Assembly (NCBI RefSeq): GCF_020640915.1
Contig: NZ_JADWDC010000004.1
Coordinates: 62,001-126,000 of the forward strand
Length of the DNA stretch: 64,000 bases
Direction of reading: 5' to 3'
Origin: Waterburya agarophytonicola KI4
GTDB taxonomy: Bacteria; Cyanobacteriota; Cyanobacteriia; Cyanobacteriales; Xenococcaceae
Position 1 is the stretch's first letter. Every line of letters starts with the position of its first letter. A program made the position numbers and the translations under genes. This document shows, piece after piece, positions 18,045 to 26,433 of this stretch. Under the pieces are notes generated by a model. The model saw only the letters and a program-made list of their open reading frames with translations, was not told the DNA's origin and did no database searches.

Positions 18045-18776
18045 TTAAATTACTTGTTCTAAACTTTCTCCATTAGGATTTTGTGGACAAGCTTCAGCTT
18101 CTGGTTGGCGATCAAATGTTTCACCAGATATCGTACAAACGAAATAACTATTGCTAGCTTCTCTTCTATTATCCAAATCTTGGTTTACCTTGGAAAAAAG
18201 ATCGGCGTGTTGAGTTTCTGCTGCTAGAGCCAGTTCAAAAGTCTTTAAGGCTGCGGAATTATTTTCAGCTTGGGCTTGCTCGATAAATTCAGGATACATT
18301 GAGTCGCGTTCGTAGGATTCTCCTTTAATTGCATTACTCAAATTTCCTCCCACCGCTTTCTCTAGGTTATCGGCAGTAGAATTTACTTGGGGAGTGGTGA
18401 TCTTGTTTTCAGGTGTTGCTCCCATTGCCTTGATTACTTCGGCATGATTATCTCGATGGATTTCCTCAGCACGGGCGACAGCTTTGAAGAGATTAGCCAC
18501 ATCTTGATAACCTTCTGATTCAGCTTTATCAGCAAAGGCTAAATACATGACGTGAGCATTAGATTCTCCGTTATAGGCTTTTTGGAGATTTTCTAAAGAT
18601 TGAGAATTTTGTTTGGCGGAAACTAAAGTGGCTTGAGCAGGTTTTGAAGATTCTACTCTTGCTTCTGGCGGTTGAGCTTGACTACAGCCTACTAGAGTAA
18701 GGGCCGCTAAACTGGTAACGATTGACCATTTTCCAGCTTTTTTAAGAGTTAAACCAAAATTTGAATAACGAGTCAT
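18045..18776 (-). CDS. Ferritin-like (rubrerythrin-type) lipoprotein
   Basis: 243 aa. Signal peptide with lipobox TLVGC (Cys31), then a ferritin-like domain (about 60-205) with iron-ligand motifs NAHVMYLAFADKAE, RAEEIHRDNHAEV, GESYERDSMYPEF and AAETQHADLF, and a rubredoxin-like remnant YFVCTISGETFD ending in AC. It is a clear paralogue of 16607-17302 but lipid-anchored instead of TM-anchored. A role in peroxide or iron handling outside the cytoplasm is inferred from the family. Start ATG with AAGGAAA upstream. The shared promoter box is at 18871-18893. Confidence 0.83.
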   Translation of the reverse strand: MTRYSNFGLTLKKAGKWSIVTSLAALTLVGCSQAQPPEARVESSKPAQATLVSAKQNSQSLENLQKAYNGESNAHVMYLAFADKAESEGYQDVANLFKAVARAEEIHRDNHAEVIKAMGATPENKITTPQVNSTADNLEKAVGGNLSNAIKGESYERDSMYPEFIEQAQAENNSAALKTFELALAAETQHADLFSKVNQDLDNRREASNSYFVCTISGETFDRQPEAEACPQNPNGESLEQVI

Positions 18777-18870
18777 GGCATTAATTTCCTTGAATGTAAT
18801 TATGGCAATCAGAAGCTATTAGCCAGTTAAATTGATTCTGCTTTCTAGCTATATGAATAGATTACAGAGC

Positions 18871-18893
18871 AAATGAGGTGGAAATTAGGGTAG
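18871..18893 (-). promoter_or_regulatory. Shared 11-bp direct-repeat box, copy 2
   Basis: Leftward reading CTACCCTAATTTCCACCTCA, followed by GCTCTGTAATCT whose TGTAATCT may be an extended -10. The box ends 94 bases before the lipoprotein start. That spacing puts the second half-site near -35, as for an activator. Confidence 0.68.
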
Positions 18894-19013
18894 AGGAGAG
18901 AAAGATTTTTCCTTCACTTAACTCTTGATAAATTGAAGCAGCTTGGGGATAGTTCCTAATTTTCTTAATTTGAGAAAAAGAGAAAAGGGCTTCAGTTATT
19001 AGTTGGCAAAATC

Positions 19014-19619
19014 TTAGAATTTGAATAATGGAACTTGCAGATCTTTAATTAAACCAGTTTGAAGATTAATCACCCAACCATGAATTTGGGGTGCATTATC
19101 TTCTCGCAAACACTTACGCAAAATTGATGTTTGGTAGAGGTTTTTAACTTGGACAATGACATTTAATTCTGCCAAGCGGTTGATTTTATCTTTTCTGCTA
19201 GATAGAGAGTCTATTTCTACTTGTTTTTGCAGATATATCTCTCGAATGGGATTAACCCAGTTATCAACCAATCCAGTTGTGCGTCCTTCTAAAGCAGCTT
19301 CAATCCCTCCACAACCATAATGTCCGCAGACGATAATGTGCTGTACTTCTAAATGAGCGATCGCATAATCTAAAATAGATAGAAAGTTAATATCGGTCAG
19401 GGATACTTGATTGGCTATATTGCGGTGAACAAAAATTTCTCCAGGTTCGGTTTGGGTAAATCTGGTTAAGGGCATACGACTATCAGAACAACCAATATAT
19501 AAATAAGGTGGCTTTTGTCCCGCACTTAATTCGTTGAAATACTCAGGTTCAAAAGCAAGTTTTTGGGCAGCCCAGGATTGGTTGTTTTTTAGTAATTCGT
19601 CTATGGTGTAATGAATCAT
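19014..19619 (-). CDS. Beta-class carbonic anhydrase
   Basis: 201 aa, typical length. Zinc ligands are in GCSDSRMP (Cys, Asp/Arg dyad) and CGHYGCGG (His and Cys). IVQVKNLYQTS and HGWVINLQTGLIKDL are standard later segments. It interconverts CO2 and bicarbonate in the cytoplasm; no carboxysome-targeting extension is seen. It neighbours a bestrophin gene, a family that can conduct bicarbonate, so the two could cooperate in inorganic carbon supply (inference). The shared promoter box is at 19713-19735. Confidence 0.93.
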   Translation of the reverse strand: MIHYTIDELLKNNQSWAAQKLAFEPEYFNELSAGQKPPYLYIGCSDSRMPLTRFTQTEPGEIFVHRNIANQVSLTDINFLSILDYAIAHLEVQHIIVCGHYGCGGIEAALEGRTTGLVDNWVNPIREIYLQKQVEIDSLSSRKDKINRLAELNVIVQVKNLYQTSILRKCLREDNAPQIHGWVINLQTGLIKDLQVPLFKF

Positions 19620-19712
19620 CTATTTACTACAATCTCCTCAAATTTAATTTTGTAAATACAAGTTATTAGCCAAATCCTTTTTTTAAAAACTACACAACTG
19701 AGATTACAAAAC

Positions 19713-19735
19713 TATTGGGGAAGAAATTGAGGTAG
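19713..19735 (-). promoter_or_regulatory. Shared 11-bp direct-repeat box, copy 3 (weakest)
   Basis: Leftward reading CTACCTCAATTTCTTCCCCA, then TTTTGTAATCT in the same place as in copies 2, 5 and 6. It is 93 bases before the carbonic anhydrase start. The second half-site is degenerate. Confidence 0.55.
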
Positions 19736-19808
19736 ATTAAAGATTATTTCACTATGACCGAATATCGACTTGTATATATTTTCGCTTCTTTAGCTCTCAA
19801 TTTGGAGT

Positions 19809-20822
19809 TTAGTCAGTCAGTCTAGCTTGATTTGATTTAATCAATTCTTGAATATTTCCTGATATAGTATTACAGATAAAATCTAAAGGTAAATCATTAG
19901 GATCTCGCCCAAAAGGATTTTCTAGCTCTGAGCCAATTTCTTCAATTCCAAACAAAATTAAACTAAATAAAGCCATAATTAAAATTGTCCAAAAATTAAA
20001 ATGGACAGCTAGCTCAATTGGCAAAATTAAACAATAGATTACTAAAAGCTGCTTTAGAAATAGTGAATAAACTATGGGTGTAGGTGTTTTCAGAATACGT
20101 TCGCAGCCTCCTAAAATATCAACTAAGTCATCTAGTAATTTGTGTAAGGTATTTAACTGATAAAGGTTTATTCGGTTAAGAAGATACTGTTCTTGCAAAT
20201 ATTCTCCCAGCCAAAATACAATTTTTAGCGGAGGATGACCGCTTTTATAAAGTTGCCTATATCGGGAATTACTCATTAAAATCATCAATTCTTCTTCGAC
20301 AAATTCTTCCTGGCGCAAATGAATTTTCATGGCGACACAAAATGCATCTATAAGCTTCATATTTTCTTCTTTAATAGGACTGTCTATTGGAGAAGATTCG
20401 CGGTCAATTGTTATTGATATACCACGAGCTAAGTTGCGTGTTGTATTGACTAAAGAACCCCAAAGTTTACGACCCTCCCAATAGCGATCGTGAGCTGCAT
20501 TGGTTCTAAAAATTAGTAAGAAACTCAGAAGTAAATTGATGCTTAAAACAATATGAGCTATTCCGCCCCCTACATCAAAAGATGAAGTGAGTTCAAGTCT
20601 CTGTGCTAGCAACACAATTAAAAAACTATATCCACTGTAAAAAGCTACCCAAGGCAAAACCTGACTAGTAATAGCTCCTTGGAGTAACCATGCTATTTGA
20701 AAACCGTTTTTATGTTCACCAGTGTAATTCTGGAATTTTCTTTTCCATGACCTGGAAAATTTGCGTCTTTTAAAAGCTGATTTTGTACGATCTCTTTTGG
20801 AAGAGCGCGGATATAAAGGCAT
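19809..20822 (-). CDS. Bestrophin family channel (UPF0187/YneE type)
   Basis: 337 aa from the ATG at 20822, which has GGTGAG five bases upstream; an in-frame GTG at 20846 would lie upstream of the likely transcription start. Several TM helices (about residues 35-100 and 220-275), RTNAAHDRYWEGRKLWGSLVNTTR and the C-terminal FGIEEIGSELENPFGRDPNDLP are bestrophin signatures. Members form pentameric anion or cation channels in the inner or thylakoid membrane. Next to carbonic anhydrase, bicarbonate or chloride are reasonable substrates (inference). The N-terminus is long and basic. Confidence 0.87.
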   Translation of the reverse strand: MPLYPRSSKRDRTKSAFKRRKFSRSWKRKFQNYTGEHKNGFQIAWLLQGAITSQVLPWVAFYSGYSFLIVLLAQRLELTSSFDVGGGIAHIVLSINLLLSFLLIFRTNAAHDRYWEGRKLWGSLVNTTRNLARGISITIDRESSPIDSPIKEENMKLIDAFCVAMKIHLRQEEFVEEELMILMSNSRYRQLYKSGHPPLKIVFWLGEYLQEQYLLNRINLYQLNTLHKLLDDLVDILGGCERILKTPTPIVYSLFLKQLLVIYCLILPIELAVHFNFWTILIMALFSLILFGIEEIGSELENPFGRDPNDLPLDFICNTISGNIQELIKSNQARLTD

Positions 20823-20860
20823 TTTCTCACCAAAGAATAATAACACAGAAACAGATGATT

Positions 20861-20883
20861 AAATGAGGTGGAAATTGGGGTAA
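20861..20883 (-). promoter_or_regulatory. Shared 11-bp direct-repeat box, copy 4
   Basis: Leftward reading TTACCCCAATTTCCACCTCA, 38 bases before the bestrophin ATG at 20822. By analogy with the other copies, transcription would start near 20835, which argues against the GTG start at 20846. Confidence 0.62.
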
Positions 20884-20906
20884 AGAAAAAAACCTTATAC
20901 CCAGAG

Positions 20907-20928
20907 ATCTAAAGCGATCGCTTTAGAT
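20907..20928 (-). terminator. Perfect 22-base palindrome, likely original aquaporin terminator
   Basis: ATCTAAAGCGA/TCGCTTTAGAT is self-complementary and is followed leftwards by a short spacer and TTTTTT. It would have lain 3' of the aquaporin gene before the insertion sequence entered; now about 1.5 kb of IS DNA separates them. It may be bidirectional. Confidence 0.5.
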
Positions 20929-21025
20929 TTAGATTTAGCTTTACCTGATGCTGGATTGCGTTTCAATACTTCTTGTTTAAGCCCAAAATCAAGTTAAAGT
21001 AAGAATTATTTAGAGCAAAAAAAAA

Positions 21026-22437
21026 GTGCAGCTCAAAGAATTCTCCTTGATCAACCCGAAGTTGGAAGCATCATTAGTCTTCCAAGCAATTAAAACAGTA
21101 ATTTCGCCAGAGGTAATCGCCCAAGAATTAGAAAAAAGTAACAGCGTAGAAAAACGTCAACGCAAGCTACCAGCTAGCTTGGTGGTATGTTTGGTAATTG
21201 CGATGAGTTTGTCCTAAAGGATACCGCTTCGCATATGGTCATCAGATTCGATGGCAACGGTTTTGAAAAATCTAGTTAATGGGCTAAATCGGCAGTGGAC
21301 AAAATTAGGACAATACTGGATTGCGCCGAATAGTTCTTCGATTAGTATCGCTAGACAAAAACTAGGATGCCAAGTAATGAGTCGATTATTTGATTCAATA
21401 GTAAGACCATTGGCAACTCCCGAAACCTTAGGAGCATTTCTGGGTGGATTAAGAGTGATGGCAGTGGATGGAACGGTATTAGATGTTCCAGACAGCGAAG
21501 CTAATGCCAAGGTTTTTGGATATCCAGGGAGTCGAAAAGGAACAAGAGCAGCTTTCCCTAAAGTGCGTGTAGTATTGTTAGTTGAAGCAGGAACACATTT
21601 AATTACAGATGCCTTGATGTGTCCCTATCGAATTGGAGAAAGAGTCAGAGCTTTGAAACTACTGCGTTCGGTGAGCGAATCAATGCTGTTAATGTGGGAT
21701 AGAGGATTTCATTCTTATCGAATGGTCAACACTACACTAGCCCAAGGATGTCAATATCTAGGAAGAGTTCCTGCCAACGTTAAGTTTCCTGTTCACAAAG
21801 TCTTAGACGATGGTTCATATTTAAGTTGGATTAATCCCGATCGCAAATCAAAGAAAAAAGGTTTAACTAAAATTCAAGTTCGAGTTATAGAATACACCAT
21901 TGAGACTGATGGAGAATTGAAAACTTACCGTTTGATTACTAGCTTAATCGACTTGGCTTTGTTTCCTGCCTTATTGTTGGCACAGCAGTATCATCGACGG
22001 TGGGAAATAGAAAATACCATCGATGAACTGAAAACTCATCTTCTCGGACGTAAGACTCCGATTCGTTCCCTTAAACCCCGTGAAGTTGTTCAAGAAATTT
22101 ATGGTTGGCTCTTAGGTCACTATGCAATTCGTTCTTTAATGTTTCAAGCCTCCCAACAAGCTGGTATTTCTCCTTTACGCTTGGGGTTTACTGGCACTCT
22201 CAAAATTATTCGCCGAGCAATGGGTGATTTTCAAGACCTCAACCAAGAGCAACTGCCCTTTTTTTCTCACGGTTAATTCAAGATATCCTAGCTGAAAAAA
22301 TTCCTCCCAGACAAGGCAGACATAATCCCAGAGTAGTCAAAAAACCCCGTTCTAAATTTCCTTCTAAAAAGCCAATTCATCGAGAACTGTCTCCACACTC
22401 CAAACAGCTTACTTTTTCGATTTTTAACTCTGTTTAA
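21026..22437 (+). pseudogene. IS4-family transposase, broken twice
   Basis: Starts at GTG 21026. The frame is stopped by TAA 21215-21217 inside a 24-base insert, then reopens in the same frame (SSDSMATVLKNLVNGLNRQW). The DDE core is visible: VMAVDGTVLDVPDS, LMLWDRGFHSYRMV and YHRRWEIENTIDELK (YREK-like). Near the end a run of seven Ts (22259-22265) shifts the frame; with eight Ts the protein would continue as SRLIQDILAEKIPPRQGRHN to TAA 22435-22437, which is the usual C-terminus of this family. Full protein would be about 460 aa. Both lesions look like decay. Confidence 0.88.
21211..21234. repeat. 24-base insert inside the transposase (small mobile repeat type)
   Basis: Starts GTCCTAAAGGATACC and ends GCTTCGCAT. 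Removing exactly 24 bases restores the family sequence (AMSLWSSDSM) without a gap, so it is an insertion of a multiple of three that brings its own stop codon. Size and style match the very small dispersed repeats (about 24 bp) described in Nostoc-type genomes; exact identity needs a search. Confidence 0.65.
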
Positions 22438-23179
22438 TCCTTAAACAAGAAGTATTGGATTGCGTTTCCTCTATCTCAGCAGAACGAATTATAGCTCCAC
22501 GCTTGTCTTCAAGCACATGGTGATAAATTAAAGCAGCAGTAGCACCGCCAGCCAGTGGACCAAGCCAATAAAGCCAAAAATCTTTTAGTCCACCTCCCAT
22601 TAAAGCTGGTCCCAAATAAGGAGCGGGATTCATTGCAGCACCAGTTAACGGACCACCCGCAAGAATATCGAGAGCTACAGTCAAACCAATAAACAAACCT
22701 CCCATTTTAGGAGCGCGAAAATCAATTGCCGTACCAAAGACGACAAAGACTAAGAAAAAGGTGAGGACAAACTCCATAACCAAACCCATCACTGGAGTTT
22801 CCCCTTTGCCTAAGATTGGAGTTCCCATGCCAACTGCCTGAAGTACTTCTAAAGGAAAAGCTAACTTAATTAAACTGGCAGCGAAAATTGCTCCTAAACA
22901 TTGAAAAATAACGTACCCGAAAGCATTTTTTAGGTCGATTTTGTTAGTCAGCCAAGCTCCAAAGGTAACGGCTGGATTGAGATGTCCGCCACTGACAGCA
23001 GCAGTAGCACTGACCATAACTGCAATAGTAAAACCGTGGGCGAGGGCAATAGCAGTGATGTCTACTGCCGTTCCTGTAATTCCGTCTCTAATAATATAGT
23101 TGGTGGCGATTGAACCTACTCCAACAAAAATTAGGGCGAAAGTACCGATAAATTCGGCAATTAAAGCTTTGGTGTTCAT
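22424..23179 (-). CDS. Aquaporin / MIP family channel with altered C-terminus
   Basis: 251 aa, six TM helices and both half-helices: NPAVTFGAW and NPAPYLGPAL. The second NPA is followed by Pro where most aquaporins have the selectivity-filter Arg, so the pore may pass solutes other than water (inference). The C-terminus was changed by the IS: the native end reads ETQSSIR and stop in the flanking DNA left of the IS, whereas now it reads ETQSNTSCLRIKQS with codons from the IS end. The membrane part is intact. Start ATG has GGAGAAA upstream; the shared promoter box is at 23237-23259. Confidence 0.88.
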   Translation of the reverse strand: MNTKALIAEFIGTFALIFVGVGSIATNYIIRDGITGTAVDITAIALAHGFTIAVMVSATAAVSGGHLNPAVTFGAWLTNKIDLKNAFGYVIFQCLGAIFAASLIKLAFPLEVLQAVGMGTPILGKGETPVMGLVMEFVLTFFLVFVVFGTAIDFRAPKMGGLFIGLTVALDILAGGPLTGAAMNPAPYLGPALMGGGLKDFWLYWLGPLAGGATAALIYHHVLEDKRGAIIRSAEIEETQSNTSCLRIKQS

Positions 23180-23236
23180 GATTGATAATTTCTCCGAAGC
23201 TTGATTTAGAAAAGTTATGTTGCTAGATTACCGAGC

Positions 23237-23259
23237 AAATGAGGTGGAAATTGGGGTAG
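23237..23259 (-). promoter_or_regulatory. Shared 11-bp direct-repeat box, copy 5
   Basis: Leftward reading CTACCCCAATTTCCACCTCA, then GCTCGGTAATCT (candidate -10 TAATCT). It is 57 bases before the aquaporin start and is the closest to the consensus. Confidence 0.68.
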
Positions 23260-23280
23260 AGGAGAAAAAAACTTTGCTCA

Positions 23281-24183
23281 TTAAGTTAGTGACTGCTGAT
23301 ATATAGCAGCACGGTCAAAGATATTACCTTTACGATCGATACCTTGAATTTCTAAACGTTCTGGATAAACTTCAATCACAGCAAAGCTTAATTTGGAAAC
23401 TGAAAAAGCCGTCCAGTCGGATTTACCTACAGGACGCAGTTTTGCACCTGCACCACAGGTCAAATAGGTCGTTCCTTGTAATGGGTTTGTTCTTTCGTAA
23501 TGATGGTCGTGACCATTGAGATATAGCTGAACGCCATAGCGAGAAAACAAGGGGGTAAGCCGTTTGACCAGATTGAGATGAGTTCCATGTTTTCCCGATG
23601 AATAAACAGGATGATGACCAAACACAATTTTCCAAGGCTGGATGGATTTTGATAAATTAGCTTCTAGCCAACTTAATTGTTCTAGCCAAGGTGCTTCTGG
23701 ATTGGTATCGAGAGCAAAAAACTGGACGTTTTTTTTTGTGAAGGTATAGTAACGTCCTTGCATATTGAAGTTTTGATAGTTAATCTGATCGATACCGTTA
23801 TTGGTCAAAATATCATGATTGCCGATCGCTGCATAAAATTGAATCTGTTGCTTGAGTAAATCCTGATAGGGCATTTCAAAAGCGTCATGGATTTTAGTGA
23901 TTTCGCCGTATTCGTAGATATTGTCTCCTGTTAAGAGGACTAAAGGAAAGGGATTAACATTGGAGTAGCAACTGATGGTCTTAGCCACTGAATATTGATG
24001 ATTATCCCCCGTTCCTACATCGCCAACTGCTACAAAACGGAACTGGGGTGAAGATGTAGTAGTAGGGAAGGAAGAACAAGCTTGAAACTTTAATGGGTAT
24101 TTATAAGCTCGGTAGCGATGACTGCCTAAAGCCAATCCTAAACTACCTAAAGCTGTAAGTCCTAAAAAATTACGCCGTTTCAC
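23281..24183 (-). CDS. Tat-exported metallophosphoesterase (purple acid phosphatase-like)
   Basis: 300 aa with a GTG start and a twin-arginine leader (KRRNFLGLTALGSLGLALG). Calcineurin-type metal motifs occur in order: GDVGTGDN, GDNIYEYG, GNHD, GHHPVYSSGKHG and NGHDHHYER. It would hydrolyse phosphomonoesters or related compounds in the periplasm, with two metals folded in before Tat export. The start is set by the Tat motif directly after it. The shared promoter box lies at 24237-24259. Substrate unknown. Confidence 0.88.
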   Translation of the reverse strand: MKRRNFLGLTALGSLGLALGSHRYRAYKYPLKFQACSSFPTTTSSPQFRFVAVGDVGTGDNHQYSVAKTISCYSNVNPFPLVLLTGDNIYEYGEITKIHDAFEMPYQDLLKQQIQFYAAIGNHDILTNNGIDQINYQNFNMQGRYYTFTKKNVQFFALDTNPEAPWLEQLSWLEANLSKSIQPWKIVFGHHPVYSSGKHGTHLNLVKRLTPLFSRYGVQLYLNGHDHHYERTNPLQGTTYLTCGAGAKLRPVGKSDWTAFSVSKLSFAVIEVYPERLEIQGIDRKGNIFDRAAIYQQSLT

Positions 24184-24236
24184 TAATTTTGCTGATATTT
24201 TCCCAGATTACGTTGAATTAATCTAGGTTACAGACT

Positions 24237-24259
24237 AAATGGGGTAGAAATTGGGGTAG
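24237..24259 (-). promoter_or_regulatory. Shared 11-bp direct-repeat box, copy 6
   Basis: Leftward reading CTACCCCAATTTCTACCCCA, then TTTAGTCTGTAACCTAGATT (possible -10 in TAACCT or TAGATT). It is 53 bases before the phosphoesterase start. Confidence 0.65.
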
Positions 24260-24325
24260 AAGCAATTTCAATCAGTAACTAATTTTCTCCAGCCAATTAA
24301 TCGATATTTAGGATGCGCCGATAGT

Positions 24326-25027
24326 TCACGCTACTGTGCCAAATAACGTCCCAACAACTATTGTAAGAGCCATTGCCAACGCCCCTAAGAGTGTCATCCT
24401 CGCTACTCCCACAGCAATATTTGCACCACCTGTACGGGCAGCTAATCCACCTAAAAGTGCCAGAAACATGAGTGAACCAACTACTACACTAGGAATCATG
24501 AGATTTTTCGGACTCAGCACAACTAGAATTAAGGGTAAACTTGCTCCCACTGCAAACGTGGCAGAAGATGCCAGGGCAGCCTGAATCGGGCGTGCCTGGT
24601 GTATTTCTGATAACCCCAGTTCATCACGGGCATGAGCCGAAAGGGCATTGTGAGCCATTAACTGATTAGCTACTTGCCGAGCTAGAGACGGCGTTAACCC
24701 TCTGCCCACATATATATTAGCCAGTTCATCTTGTTCGGCATCTTTATTCTCCTCTAGTTCGTACCGTTCGCGAGTCAAATCGGCTAGTTCTGTATCGGCT
24801 TGAGAACTGACCGACACATATTCTCCTGCTGCCATAGACATAGCTCCAGCTACTAGTCCTGATACCCCAGCGACAAGTACACCGCTCTTTACAGTATTGG
24901 CAGCAGCTACGCCTACTACTAAGCTTGCGGTTGAAACAATGCCATCATTTGCGCCAAGCACTGCCGCTCGCAACCAACCAATTCTGTCTGTGTAGTGACG
25001 TTCCGAATGTTTACCTGTCCTGGGCAT
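24326..25027 (-). CDS. VIT1/CCC1-type Fe2+/Mn2+ transporter
   Basis: 233 aa from ATG 25027, which has AGGAAAG a few bases upstream; the ATG at 25042 would place that site inside the gene. N-terminal GWLRAAVLGANDGIVSTASL is the VIT1 hallmark, followed by four more TM helices and a cytoplasmic metal-binding stretch with EYVSVSSQADTELADLTRER. The family moves Fe2+ or Mn2+ out of the cytoplasm by proton antiport. It fits with the neighbouring ferritin-like proteins. No shared box precedes it; it follows the kinase gene by 59 bases and may be the last gene of that operon. Confidence 0.9.
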   Translation of the reverse strand: MPRTGKHSERHYTDRIGWLRAAVLGANDGIVSTASLVVGVAAANTVKSGVLVAGVSGLVAGAMSMAAGEYVSVSSQADTELADLTRERYELEENKDAEQDELANIYVGRGLTPSLARQVANQLMAHNALSAHARDELGLSEIHQARPIQAALASSATFAVGASLPLILVVLSPKNLMIPSVVVGSLMFLALLGGLAARTGGANIAVGVARMTLLGALAMALTIVVGTLFGTVA

Positions 25028-25086
25028 ATTTTCTTTCCTCATGGATACACTTAGTCTAGTAAATTTGAGAGCTTGTACTTTTTCCT

Positions 25087-26433
25087 TTAATCAAGCGGTA
25101 ATTTGACTCTAAAACAACTACCTACATCAATTTGACTAGTTACCGAAATTTCTCCCTGATAACGTTTGGCGATCGCCATCGCAATAGCTAACCCCATGCC
25201 CATTCCTCCAGATCTTCTAGTTCTGGCTCGATCTGCTCGCCAAAAGCGATCGAAGATTGAGGATAGATGTTCTGGTGCAATTCCTACGCCAGTGTCTTTG
25301 ATGTTGACATAAACATTTTGCCCTTCTTGCTCCATACTGACCGTGACTTTCCCACCTGAAGGAGTATATTGCAGGGCATTTTCTAGTAAATTTCTAAATA
25401 GACGGGCTAATTCTGCGCCATCTCCCTTGAGCATCACATTTGGTAGCAGATACGATTCTAAAGTAATTTCCTTAGCTTGAGCAGATGATTGAAATAGTTC
25501 GAGTAAATCCTCTAGAATTTCGGATAAAGAAAGTTCAACCCAAGTTACTGTTTCCTGAAGAACGTCTGAATCGATTCTAGTGAGTAAAAGCAAATCTTCT
25601 ACCAATTTAATTGTATGGTCGGTAGTTGAGGCGATCGCGCCAACTTTTTTCAAATCTTGAGGATGAAGTCTCTCTGGGTAATATTCCATTACCTGAACCG
25701 AGGTTTTAATTGCAGCTAAAGGACTACGTAGCTCATGGGCAGCATCAGCAGTAAACTGTTTAAGTTGCTCAAAACTTTGCTCGATTGGCTTAAGAGACTG
25801 TTTGGTTAACCAAATTCCCCCCAAGCCAGTTAAGCCTATAACACCAATCCCACCAAGACCAAGACCCCAACGCAGACGAGTCAAAATCACTTCGATCTCG
25901 TCAGTAACCTGGTTAGCACGAATATAGCCTTCTAACTGTTTTTGACCATCACTACCGCTGTAAGCTGGTAAAGTTACGGTTCTGATTTTCTTTTGTCGTC
26001 CAAACTGCCATCCTGGTTGGGGAGGTAAATCATTTAATAATGTTCCTGCATTACCTACTAAACGCTTTTGAGCATCAAACCATTCCACTCCCTGATCTGG
26101 TTGACGTAAATGTTGCCAGGGAATATCTAAATCTCCATCATCGTCAAGATAACATCTAGTTTTGGCAGAGGTTGGATTGCCGATTAAGCCTCTTTGCTGA
26201 CGTTTACTATAGTGAGCTTTAATTGCTACCAAATTATGAGAAGCAGCTTGGGCTAAAACTTCTAAACGCCGATCCATTTGTTCGTAAAGATTATGACGGG
26301 TATATTGGTAAATTGCTAAAGCGGAAATCCCCAAAATCGTCATCATTACGCTCATATAGGATAGTAGCAACCGCCATCGTAATGCTTGGGAACTAAAATT
26401 TTTAGATTTGTTTGAGACGATACCCAAAACCAT
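25087..26433 (-). CDS. OmpR-type system sensor histidine kinase
   Basis: 448 aa. TM helices at about 23-43 and 190-210 enclose a periplasmic sensor of about 145 residues with RCYLDDDGDLDIPWQ. The cytoplasmic part has a HisKA H-box FTADAAHELRSPLAAIKTSV, N-box LFRNLLENALQYTP, G1 DTGVGIAPEHL and G2 GGMGMGLAIA. It overlaps the regulator gene by 32 bases, so they are coupled. The signal is unknown; the acidic sensor stretch would suit a metal or pH sensor. It may control the neighbouring box-bearing genes. Confidence 0.9.
   Translation of the reverse strand: MVLGIVSNKSKNFSSQALRWRLLLSYMSVMMTILGISALAIYQYTRHNLYEQMDRRLEVLAQAASHNLVAIKAHYSKRQQRGLIGNPTSAKTRCYLDDDGDLDIPWQHLRQPDQGVEWFDAQKRLVGNAGTLLNDLPPQPGWQFGRQKKIRTVTLPAYSGSDGQKQLEGYIRANQVTDEIEVILTRLRWGLGLGGIGVIGLTGLGGIWLTKQSLKPIEQSFEQLKQFTADAAHELRSPLAAIKTSVQVMEYYPERLHPQDLKKVGAIASTTDHTIKLVEDLLLLTRIDSDVLQETVTWVELSLSEILEDLLELFQSSAQAKEITLESYLLPNVMLKGDGAELARLFRNLLENALQYTPSGGKVTVSMEQEGQNVYVNIKDTGVGIAPEHLSSIFDRFWRADRARTRRSGGMGMGLAIAMAIAKRYQGEISVTSQIDVGSCFRVKLPLD

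Larger units (their letters stand above)
20964..22457 (+). mobile_element. IS4-type insertion sequence, 1494 bp, with TIRs and TSD
   Basis: The ends are an exact 18-bp inverted repeat: CAATACTTCTTGTTTAAG at 20964-20981 and its complement at 22440-22457. Both sides carry the same 10-base target duplication, GATTGCGTTT (20954-20963 and 22458-22467). One transposase gene fills the inside. A duplication of 10-12 bp and a DDE transposase with YREK-type segment fit the IS4 family. The transposase is damaged, so this copy is probably immobile unless helped in trans. The right end supplies the last residues and stop of the aquaporin gene. Confidence 0.93.
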
